Origin: Phycisphaerae bacterium | GTDB taxonomy: Bacteria; Planctomycetota; Phycisphaerae; UBA1845; PWPN01 | DNA length: 64,000 nt | NCBI GenBank assembly: GCA_018003015.1 | Contig: JAGNEZ010000007.1 | Location: 102,695-166,694 of the forward strand | Reading direction: 5' to 3' | Shown: positions 1 through 7,305 of the stretch, piece after piece | Layout of the letters: each line of letters opens with the position of its first letter | Position numbering within the stretch: the stretch's first letter is position 1 | Position numbers and translations under genes: made by a program | The notes under the pieces: model-generated | What the model was told of the DNA's origin: nothing | Database searches by the model: none | Seen by the model: the letters and a program-made list of their open reading frames with translations, nothing else

Positions 1-26
1 TGCATGAGCTGGCAGAAGATGGCCAT
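1..26 (-). CDS. Possible 5' end of a gene leaving the window
   Basis: On the minus strand an ATG at 26-24 opens a frame, M-A-I-F-C-Q-L-M-H, that runs off the left edge 9 nt after the thioesterase stop codon. The close same-strand spacing suggests the next gene of an operon. In many bacteria a YbgC-type thioesterase precedes tolQ, but nine residues cannot show that here. There is only a weak GGA upstream as ribosome binding site. Reading frame and existence are both uncertain. Confidence 0.3.
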
Positions 27-34
27 GTCGATTT

Positions 35-439
35 CTAGTCCTGGTGTGGCCCGGTGATTTCAGGGGGGATAGGGATCACCTGCCCCTGGCGGTCGACGCA
101 GGCCAGCACGCTGGTCGCCTCGCACAGCAGCAGGCCGTCACGGTACAGCTCGTACCGATGGTCGATTCTCGCCCGTCCCATGCGGCAGATCTGGACCTTC
201 ATCAGGAGGTCGTCGTCATACCGGGCTGGCCGGCGGAACTTGCACTCGACCTTGGCCACGACGAACAGAACTCCCTTGTCCTCCAGATCGCGGTAGCGGA
301 TCCCGGTCGAGCGGAGCAGTTCTGTCCGGCCCATTTCGAAGTACTCGAAGTACTTCGAATGGTGAACGAAACCCATCGGGTCGCACTCGGCGTAGCGGAC
401 CCGAATGGGGATCTCGCAGGCTATCGTCTGATTGGCCAT
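35..439 (-). CDS. YbgC/FadM-type acyl-CoA thioesterase
   Basis: A hotdog-fold thioesterase of the 4-hydroxybenzoyl-CoA / YbgC type, expected to hydrolyse acyl-CoA thioesters in the cytoplasm, often in connection with envelope lipid metabolism. The signature is visible near the N-terminus: RVRYAECDPMGFVHHSKYFE, with the catalytic Asp of the YxxxDxxGxVxH motif, followed by the FEMGRTELLR helix. The protein is 134 residues, normal for the family. The open frame extends upstream to 583, but that N-terminal extension has no family match. ATG 439 has GAGG-type sequence just ahead and places the conserved core at residues 10-30, so it was chosen. A new gene may start 9 nt after its stop. Confidence 0.85.
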   Translation of the reverse strand: MANQTIACEIPIRVRYAECDPMGFVHHSKYFEYFEMGRTELLRSTGIRYRDLEDKGVLFVVAKVECKFRRPARYDDDLLMKVQICRMGRARIDHRYELYRDGLLLCEATSVLACVDRQGQVIPIPPEITGPHQD

Positions 440-642
440 GCCCTCGGGTTCCTCGTGGACAACGAAAGCGGCCATGGTACTCGCGGTGGCGCACGAATCA
501 ATGGGGCCAGCCCTGATGGGGGGCGCTTGTGGTTTGTCTTTGGCCCGAGGCAGGGATATCATGGAGCTGCGGTCGACCGTCATTCGTCCGACCGCTGATG
601 GGTGTCGCCCGTATTCATCCTGGCAACATGAGGGTCGTGGCC

Positions 643-2274
643 ATGTCAGTAGTCCGGTTCTGGAGCCGCGTTCGGTGGGCGGGTATGTTGATTGCCCTGG
701 GGGTCTCGACGAGTTGGGCGGTTGCCCAGGTACCGGGAACCGCGCCGGCGAGGGCTTTGAACACGCCGTCGGCCACGCCTTCGGCCAATGCCCGCCCGGT
801 GATCACCGTGGACAACGCGGTTCATGATTTCGGGACCAACTGGGCGGGGACACGACTTGAGCACACCTTCAAGATCACCAATACCGGCAACGCGACGCTG
901 GAGATCAGGGAAGTCCGCCCGGGCTGCAGCTGCGCCACCGCGGGGGCCTATCCCAAGTCGCTCCAGCCCGGCGAGACGGGTTCGTTCCCGCTGGTCCTCG
1001 ACACCACCAGCATCTACGGGCAGTACACACGAACGCCGGTGATCGCCTCGAACGATCCGGCCACGCCGCAGCTCATGTTGCAGTTGAAGGGCACGGTCAA
1101 GCGCATCATCGAGGTCAGCCCGCTGATGGCGTCGTTCGGCGTGGTGTACGGTGGCACACCGCAGACCCTGACGCTGAAGATCGTCAACAATGGTGAGGTG
1201 CCCCTTCGACTGGCGCTGGATCCTTTTGCGTCGGTTGGACCGTTCCGGTTCGAGCTGACGGAGACGACGCCGGGCGAGGCGTTTGACCTGAAGGTCACGG
1301 CCATGATGCCGTTCGACACGCCGGGGCTCAAGCGGACCGAGGGGCGACTCATGACCAATCTGGCCAGTCAGCGCGATCTCGCCGTCGTCGCCTCGCTGGT
1401 GGTCCGAGACCGCCTTGACGTGCAGCCGCCGTCGGTGATCGTGTACCCGCCGGCAGATCCGGCCGCAGCGATGACGACGATGACTCGCCTGTTGTCGTTC
1501 ACCAACAGCGGTGCGGATCCGGTCAAGATTTTGGAGGTAAGCTCGGACGAGCCGCAGTTCAAGGTAAGCTTTCAGCCCCAGCTAGCCGGCAAGAACTATC
1601 TGGTTCGGATCGAGATGCCGGGCAACTACGCCGTTCCGCCCGAGGGGCGCAAGATTGTCATCAAGACCGACGACAAGATGAAACCCGTCCTGCACGTTCC
1701 GGTCATCAAGGCCTTCACTCCGACGGCGGCTACCCGGCCCGCGCCGGTCGCGTCAGCTCCGGTTGCACCCCGGTCAGCCCGCAGACCGGCGGAGCTGATG
1801 ATCGGCCAGAAGGCACCGGATTTCAAGCTGACCACGGTGTCCGGCAAGTCCGCTTCTCGCGCGGATGTCAGCGGGAAGATCACCGTGCTCAACTTTGTCT
1901 CGTCGCGCTGCGGCTACTGCAAGAGGCAACTGCCACGGGTGGAGGCTTTGCGACCCAAGTACGAGGAGAAGGGCGTCCGGTACCTGATCGTCGGCGAGAC
2001 CATGGGGAGAAGCGAGGAGACCAAGGAGATGCTCCAGGCCGTCCTCACTCAGCTCAACGTCAAGGCGGATTTCGCCATGGATGCTGGCAACGCGGTCGGC
2101 CGGATGTTCCAAGCCACCGGCTATCCGACCATGGTGATCCTGGGAAAGACGGGGATGATCGAAGCGGTGAACATTGGCAACAAGGTTGATCTTGAGGATC
2201 TGATGAAAGGCCAGCTTGACGCGCTCCTCGACGGGAAAGCGATTCCCGAGAAGTTCCTGCCGCCCAAGGGATGA
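643..2274 (+). CDS. Secreted DUF1573 protein fused to a thioredoxin-like domain
   Basis: A 543-residue exported protein. Residues 1-29 form a signal peptide ending near AVAQ. Residues about 50-350 contain DUF1573-type immunoglobulin-like repeats, with the typical HDFG start and an RPGCSC motif at Cys95 and Cys97. After a Pro/Ala linker, residues about 385-540 form an AhpC/TSA-TlpA-like thioredoxin fold with the redox pair C423-G-Y-C426. DUF1573 modules are common in planctomycetes and Bacteroidetes; the C-terminal half suggests a periplasmic thiol-disulfide reductase or peroxiredoxin-like role (inference). The start at 643 was preferred over 628 because GAGGG lies 8 nt before it. It ends 78 nt before the isochorismatase gene and may be cotranscribed with it. 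Confidence 0.8.
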   Translation: MSVVRFWSRVRWAGMLIALGVSTSWAVAQVPGTAPARALNTPSATPSANARPVITVDNAVHDFGTNWAGTRLEHTFKITNTGNATLEIREVRPGCSCATAGAYPKSLQPGETGSFPLVLDTTSIYGQYTRTPVIASNDPATPQLMLQLKGTVKRIIEVSPLMASFGVVYGGTPQTLTLKIVNNGEVPLRLALDPFASVGPFRFELTETTPGEAFDLKVTAMMPFDTPGLKRTEGRLMTNLASQRDLAVVASLVVRDRLDVQPPSVIVYPPADPAAAMTTMTRLLSFTNSGADPVKILEVSSDEPQFKVSFQPQLAGKNYLVRIEMPGNYAVPPEGRKIVIKTDDKMKPVLHVPVIKAFTPTAATRPAPVASAPVAPRSARRPAELMIGQKAPDFKLTTVSGKSASRADVSGKITVLNFVSSRCGYCKRQLPRVEALRPKYEEKGVRYLIVGETMGRSEETKEMLQAVLTQLNVKADFAMDAGNAVGRMFQATGYPTMVILGKTGMIEAVNIGNKVDLEDLMKGQLDALLDGKAIPEKFLPPKG

Positions 2275-2352
2275 GCAGCCGCAACGGGCATTTCGCCACG
2301 AGGATGCCGCGATGGTGCAAGGCAGACTCTTGACCCCGTACGGAGTCCGGAC

Positions 2353-2907
2353 ATGGGCCGAGTTCCAGATCGCCTGCTTCCGCGGGACAGTCTTCTACTG
2401 GTCGTTGACTACCAGGACAAGCTCTTGCCAGCCATCCATGAGGCTGATGCCTGCGTGGCGGCGGCCAGGAAACTGATCGACGCTGCCCGGGTGCTCGACG
2501 TGCCCATGCTGATCACCGAGCAGTACCCGGCGGGTCTGGGCCACACCTGTGCCGTGCTGGGCGAGGCCCTTGCGGGCGTACCCGTGGTCGAGAAGATCCT
2601 GTTCAGCGCCTGTGTACCGGAGGTACTGAACCGACTGACCGGCTGGGCCCGACCGAACATCATCGTGATCGGCATCGAGGCCCATGTCTGCGTGCAGCAA
2701 AGCGTTCTCGACCTTCTTCGCCTGGGCTACACGGTCCATCTCTGTGCCGACGCGACCGGTTCTCGCCGCCCGTCGGACCGTGATCTGGCGATCGCGCGGA
2801 TGCGGCAGGCCGGGGCGATCGTCACCAGCGTGGAAAGCGCGATCTTTGAGCTGCTAGGCCAGGCGGGGACGGATGCCTTCAAGCGCGTGCTGAAGATCGT
2901 GAAGTGA
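2353..2907 (+). CDS. Isochorismatase-family hydrolase
   Basis: A 184-residue cysteine hydrolase of the isochorismatase / nicotinamidase superfamily. The catalytic triad is visible: Asp19 in LLLVVDYQDK, Lys81 in VVEKILFS, and the nucleophile Cys113 in GIEAHVCVQQS, preceded by the family's cis-peptide region. Length and motif order fit the YcaC/ISOC-like hydrolases, whose substrates are mostly unknown, so no specific reaction is proposed. The ATG at 2353 has GGAG at 2342-2345, 7 nt upstream. It lies between an exported thioredoxin-fold protein and a sigma factor gene, without an obvious functional link. Confidence 0.85.
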   Translation: MGRVPDRLLPRDSLLLVVDYQDKLLPAIHEADACVAAARKLIDAARVLDVPMLITEQYPAGLGHTCAVLGEALAGVPVVEKILFSACVPEVLNRLTGWARPNIIVIGIEAHVCVQQSVLDLLRLGYTVHLCADATGSRRPSDRDLAIARMRQAGAIVTSVESAIFELLGQAGTDAFKRVLKIVK

Positions 2908-3048
2908 AGGCTGCTTGCCCCTGGGGTGCACGGCAGCTCGGGGTGCGGGGACGGTGGGCTCCGATGATTCCCGGACCTTGGTGCGAGAGAGGGTGGTGTA
3001 CGGTCAGGCTTTACGCTGGTATTGACCGAATCCGGCGGAAAGTCGATC

Positions 3049-3726
3049 ATGTCTCTGGGGTTAACACCCCCGGGAACCAAAGGGACCACCTGGGCATCTA
3101 AGATGGCGAAGGACAGCACGCTGCCGGCCGCCGCGGGCCTCTCGGTAGACGAGACGGCACTGGTGGAGCAGGCACGCGCGGGTGATATGGGGGCCTTCAG
3201 CCGCCTGGTGGGCAAGTACCAGGAACGGATCGTCAATACCTGCTGGCGCGTCTGCGGGAACAAGGACGATGCCGAGGACCTGGCCCAGGAGGCGATTCTG
3301 AAGGCGTTGGAAGCGATCGGCTCATTTCAGCAGCGAGCGGCCTTCTACACCTGGCTGTTCCGCATCGCGGTGAACGTGTCGATCGCCCATCGCCGCAGGG
3401 CGGCCCGAGCTCCCAAGCTGGCTCTGCACGCTGGCGACGGCGAATGGGGCGGCGATTATCAGGCGGCCAGGCTCGTGGGCCACGCGTCTCGGGAGGTGAC
3501 GGACCCACCCGCCAGACTTTCGGCGCGCGAGACGGAGCGCAAGCTGGCCGAGGGACTGGAACAGCTCGACGACGATCACCGGGCGGTGATCGTACTGCGT
3601 GATATTGAAGGGCTCGACTACCGGCAGATTGGGGAGATTCTCGACCTGCCGGCGGGAACGGTGAGATCGCGGATCCACCGGGCCCGATTGGAGCTGAAGG
3701 AGTACTTGAGACCGCTGGTTGAGTGA
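3049..3726 (+). CDS. ECF-family RNA polymerase sigma factor
   Basis: An extracytoplasmic-function sigma-70 factor. Region 2 covers the stretch with KYQERIVNTCWRVCGNKDDA, then the DLAQEAILKAL helix and the -10-binding FYTWLFRIAVN segment. Region 4 near the C-terminus holds LDDDHRAVIVLRDIEGL and the helix-turn-helix AGTVRSRIHRARLEL. Between them lies a longer than usual linker. A GGAAAG element 6 nt upstream supports ATG 3049; ATG 3103, just ahead of the conserved core, is a plausible alternative. The next gene begins 36 nt downstream and encodes a membrane protein with an anti-sigma-like N-terminus, so the two form a sigma/anti-sigma operon. Confidence 0.85.
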   Translation: MSLGLTPPGTKGTTWASKMAKDSTLPAAAGLSVDETALVEQARAGDMGAFSRLVGKYQERIVNTCWRVCGNKDDAEDLAQEAILKALEAIGSFQQRAAFYTWLFRIAVNVSIAHRRRAARAPKLALHAGDGEWGGDYQAARLVGHASREVTDPPARLSARETERKLAEGLEQLDDDHRAVIVLRDIEGLDYRQIGEILDLPAGTVRSRIHRARLELKEYLRPLVE

Positions 3727-3761
3727 GTGAAGTGAGTTTCCGCGTGGCGCTGGTTGAGTGA
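3714..3761 (+). repeat. 13-bp direct repeat at the sigma/anti-sigma junction
   Basis: GCTGGTTGAGTGA occurs at 3714-3726, covering the last codons and stop of the sigma gene, and again at 3749-3761, directly before the anti-sigma ATG. The spacing is 35 bp. It looks like a small tandem duplication of the sigma gene's 3' end that now forms the spacer between the two genes. Confidence 0.6.
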
Positions 3762-3762
3762 C

Positions 3763-5685
3763 ATGGATCCGAAGCGACGCCAATATCTGGAAGCCCAGCT
3801 TTCGGCCTACCTGGACGGAGAACTGGCCGCTGCGGAGCGGACCGAGGTCGAGGATTTCCTGGCCGTCGACGCTGACGCCCGCAAGTTGCTGGCAGAGCTG
3901 GAGGATATCGCGGCCGGCCTGAGGGCTCTGCCTCGGGCCAGGGTGTCGCCGGATCTCATGGAAGGGCTGCGGAGCCGGCTGGAACGGCGGGCGTTGCTGG
4001 GCGTCCAGACTTCGAAGGCACCACCGGTGACCACGATTCCGTTCGGCGGGCGGTGGCTGGCGGCGGCGGCGGTGATGGCGATGATGGTCACCGCCGGCTA
4101 CGTCATGTGGTCAATCCGATCGCCCGAGCCGGATTTTCCCACTAAAGAGTACGTTATGGTAGAATCGGCGAATCGCCCGGTCCAGCGGTCGACAGACGGC
4201 AAGGGGGCGGAGCCGGCCGCACCATCGGTGCGGCATGGGCAGGAGGAGGCGGAGAAGTCTGCCTCGGCCGGACGCGGGGCCGCCCAGGGCTATGGGGCCG
4301 GTGATACCAAGCTCGAGCTGCCGGCCGTTTTGCCTCCGGCGGCGTTCTCGGCCAAGGGGGACAGGACGCTCGCCGCCGCGCCTCGGTCTGCGGGCGACGC
4401 CACCGGCTCAGGATCAAGTCCGACGTCTGGCGGAATCGAGGCCTCACCGACAAGGAGAGTTAACCTTGGCAGGACCAAGGAGGAACACGACAGCAGCACT
4501 GTGCTCGACCATGTCGCTCGAGGTGAGCCGGCCGCCTTGGCAGAACGCGTCGCCAGGTTGCCGCAGAGGCCGGATGAGGAGCAGGTCAGAGTCGCCCTCG
4601 GCGATGAGACCGCCGGCTCGACTGGCAATGAGGGCGATGCGGCGGGGGTGCGAACCTCGAAGGGTATCCCGACGGAGGGTCGTTATCGCGGTCGGATGGC
4701 GGTGGAGGCCACCCAGCCCGCGGCGCTGCGGCCGAAGATGGTGGCAGGGGCCGAGAAAAGAAAGTACCAGTCCGAGCGAGCGGCGTCGCGAAGGGAAGAA
4801 GCGGCCCTGTCGGCACCGGCTCTGGCCAGCGCGGACCTGATCCCGCAGGTGGCCGAGGCAGAGAAGCCAGGCAACGGCCTCGACCGGGAAGCCAGGACGC
4901 TGAACAGGGCCACAGGTGCTGGTGACGGCGTATCCGGTCCGCCCGCCGAACCGGCCGCGGTACCCGAGTCGACGGGCGTGGTGGTGGGCACGACGCTGGA
5001 GGCGGCGGACGTTGCGGGCGGGCGCCGAGGTACGCCGGCCTGGCAAGGCTTCGACCGCAAGGAGGTCTTCGTCCGCGAACCGGGCCATCCCTGGGACAAG
5101 AGTGCCGGCGGCGGTTTTGGCGGCATGGGCGGCATGGGCGGCACTGGTGCGGACCAGGCTGACCTCGGCAGAAGTGGCGGCGTGTTCGGCAGCTTCGGCA
5201 GAGCTGCCGGCGGCATGGCGTACGGCGCTGGTGCTGAGGTCAAGGACCGTTCCGGCATCTTGGGTCTCTCCCTTGCCGACAGCGACGTCGCGGAGCGGTT
5301 CTTGCTGGCGACGCCGGGCGAGCCTCCGTGGCGACCGGACACGAACGACGTACCTCGGGACGTTTTCCGATCCCTGTGGACGACAGGGTATGCGGCGGGC
5401 AAGCGGAGTACCTTCGATTCGCAGAATGCCGACCCGCAGAATGCGGCCACGGCAGGGCACGCCACAGGAGCCGCTGCGGCCGCGTCCGGGCGAGCGCCGA
5501 TCGGCAACATCTACGGCGATCTGCAAGTTGCCGGTCAAGCCGCCGGCCAGCGAACGTCGGAGGCCGGGAGTGGCGTCCTGAGGGCCGCCGGCCGGCCGAC
5601 GACTCAGCCCGCCAGCGTCCCTGCCACCGCCCCGACCTCGCAGCCGACAAGTCGCCCCGATGTTGCACCCGGCTCATCCAGGTAG
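3763..5685 (+). CDS. Membrane anti-sigma factor with long Gly/Ala-rich extracytoplasmic part
   Basis: A 640-residue single-pass membrane protein. Residues 1-70 resemble the cytoplasmic anti-sigma fold (AYLDGELAAAERTEVEDFL) but lack the HxxxCxxC zinc motif, so this would be a zinc-free variant. One transmembrane helix lies around residues 90-115 (WLAAAAVMAMMVTAGYVMW). The rest, over 500 residues, is low-complexity, rich in Ala, Gly, Glu and Arg, with a GGGFGGMGGMGG patch and a Pro/Thr/Ser tail. It follows the ECF sigma gene and should hold that sigma factor at the membrane (inference from position and fold). A TTG three codons earlier is an alternative start. What the extracytoplasmic part senses cannot be read from the sequence. 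Confidence 0.7.
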   Translation: MDPKRRQYLEAQLSAYLDGELAAAERTEVEDFLAVDADARKLLAELEDIAAGLRALPRARVSPDLMEGLRSRLERRALLGVQTSKAPPVTTIPFGGRWLAAAAVMAMMVTAGYVMWSIRSPEPDFPTKEYVMVESANRPVQRSTDGKGAEPAAPSVRHGQEEAEKSASAGRGAAQGYGAGDTKLELPAVLPPAAFSAKGDRTLAAAPRSAGDATGSGSSPTSGGIEASPTRRVNLGRTKEEHDSSTVLDHVARGEPAALAERVARLPQRPDEEQVRVALGDETAGSTGNEGDAAGVRTSKGIPTEGRYRGRMAVEATQPAALRPKMVAGAEKRKYQSERAASRREEAALSAPALASADLIPQVAEAEKPGNGLDREARTLNRATGAGDGVSGPPAEPAAVPESTGVVVGTTLEAADVAGGRRGTPAWQGFDRKEVFVREPGHPWDKSAGGGFGGMGGMGGTGADQADLGRSGGVFGSFGRAAGGMAYGAGAEVKDRSGILGLSLADSDVAERFLLATPGEPPWRPDTNDVPRDVFRSLWTTGYAAGKRSTFDSQNADPQNAATAGHATGAAAAASGRAPIGNIYGDLQVAGQAAGQRTSEAGSGVLRAAGRPTTQPASVPATAPTSQPTSRPDVAPGSSR

Positions 5686-5759
5686 GGACATTTCCCCTTG
5701 GGCAAGCTACGGCTTCTGTGTGGTTGCGAGGTGTTGGGTTTTTCCTGCGGCTCTGGCTC

Positions 5760-7238
5760 CTATCCCCTCAACTGCTCGAACTTGCGATAGGGTGCGTCCC
5801 ATCGCCCGGACTCGTTGGGCTCATAGACGGAAACCTCGAACGAGCGGCGAATGAGTTGCCGGGCGGCCTTGAGATCGGGCAGCACGCCGGTGGCTACGGC
5901 CTGTACGGCGATATTGCCTGCCGCCGTCGCCTCGACCGGCCCGGCCACGATTGTCCGCCCGGTGGCGTCCGCCGCCCACTGGCAGAGGTGCTTGTTTTGG
6001 ATGCCGCCGCCGACGATGTGAATGACCTCGGCTTTGCGGCCGGTGCATGATTCGATCCGACCGAGGGTTTGGCGGTAGGTCATGGCCAGGCTCTCCAGGC
6101 AGATCCGCACGAATTGGCCGGGCGACTCGGGCACGTGCTGGCCGGTCTTGCGGCAGTACTCGGCGATTCGGGTGGGCATGTCGCCCGGGGCGAGGAATGA
6201 GGGATCGTCCGGGTCGAGAATGGCGCGATACGGTTCGGCCTTGCCGGCCAGGTCGGCCAGTTCGGCGTAGCTGTAAGCCCTGCCGGCTCGCTCCCAGGTC
6301 CGCCGGCACTCCTGGACCAGCCAGAGCCCCATGATGTTTTTGAGGAACCGGTAGGTTCCGGCCACGCCGCCCTCGTTCGTGAAGTTGAAGCGAAGCGACT
6401 GCTCGTTGATAATCGGCTGGGGCACTTCCATGCCCATCAGCGACCAAGTGCCCGAGCTGAGGAAGGCCCAGCTCTTCTCCCCCACCGCGGGGACGGCGGC
6501 CACGGCCGATCCGGTGTCGTGCTGGGCCGGCGCGATCATGGGCACGTTGCCCACGCCGGTCTCTTCGCGGATCTCCTGGCGAAGCGGCCCGAGCACGGTG
6601 CCGGGCGGGACGACTTCGCCGAAGATCCTGGTCGGGATATCCAGCTTCTGGATCAAGGGTATGGCCCAACCTCTCTTGCGCGGATCGTAGGCCTGGGTCG
6701 TGGTCGCGTCGGTGAACTCGCAGCACTTGCGGCCGGTGAACCAGTAGTTGAACAGGTCGGGCATCATCAGCAGCGTCTCGGCGGCATCCAGCAGAGCCGA
6801 CTTGCCGAGGCGCATGGCCAGGAGTTGGAAGATGGTGTTGAACTGCATGAACTGGATGCCGGTCTGATCGAAGACCTCGGCGCGGGGCACGATGGCGAAG
6901 GCCTTTTCGAGAATGCCGTTGGTGCGCGGGTCGCGGTAGTGGAACGGGTTACCCAGCAAGGCATCGCCGCGGCCGAGCAGGGCAAAGTCGACGCCCCAGG
7001 TGTCGATGCCCACGCCGGCCAGCATGCCCGCCTGCTTGCCGGCCAGGGCCAAGCCGTGCTTCATCTCCGACCATAGCCGGAGTCCATCCCAGTGCAGTTC
7101 GTCCAAAGTGCGGATCGGCCCGTTGGGGAAGCGATGCACCTCGGACAACTCGAGCTTCTGATCGGATACCTTGCCGAGGACCAGACGACCGCTCTCGGCC
7201 CCGAGGTCAATCGCCGCGAAACTTGCTGGCTTGGTCAT
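5760..7238 (-). CDS. rhaB: Rhamnulokinase
   Basis: A 492-residue FGGY-family carbohydrate kinase that phosphorylates L-rhamnulose in L-rhamnose degradation. The N-terminal ATPase signature AAIDLGAESGRLVLG is rhamnulokinase-like, followed by GIDTWGVDFALLG, FHYRDPRTNG, the SSGTWSLMG motif, and the C-terminal IHIVGGGIQNKHLCQWAAD and TAAGNIAVQA elements. Length matches RhaB. No isomerase, aldolase or regulator of rhamnose use is in the window, so the gene is an orphan here. It lies 67 nt downstream of purH on the same strand; a short CGCCAAG-type tandem repeat (7278-7301) occupies part of that spacer. Confidence 0.93.
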   Translation of the reverse strand: MTKPASFAAIDLGAESGRLVLGKVSDQKLELSEVHRFPNGPIRTLDELHWDGLRLWSEMKHGLALAGKQAGMLAGVGIDTWGVDFALLGRGDALLGNPFHYRDPRTNGILEKAFAIVPRAEVFDQTGIQFMQFNTIFQLLAMRLGKSALLDAAETLLMMPDLFNYWFTGRKCCEFTDATTTQAYDPRKRGWAIPLIQKLDIPTRIFGEVVPPGTVLGPLRQEIREETGVGNVPMIAPAQHDTGSAVAAVPAVGEKSWAFLSSGTWSLMGMEVPQPIINEQSLRFNFTNEGGVAGTYRFLKNIMGLWLVQECRRTWERAGRAYSYAELADLAGKAEPYRAILDPDDPSFLAPGDMPTRIAEYCRKTGQHVPESPGQFVRICLESLAMTYRQTLGRIESCTGRKAEVIHIVGGGIQNKHLCQWAADATGRTIVAGPVEATAAGNIAVQAVATGVLPDLKAARQLIRRSFEVSVYEPNESGRWDAPYRKFEQLRG

Positions 7239-7305
7239 ACACTACGTCCTTCCAGATTCATAGGAATTGTCCGAACCGCCAAGACGCCAAGGGTGCCAAG
7301 ATGCG

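Noticed and set aside
4444..5538. Minus-strand frame opposite the anti-sigma gene
   Set aside because: Arg/Ser/Ala-rich shadow without ribosome binding site or family signal, opposite a gene that follows its sigma factor closely.
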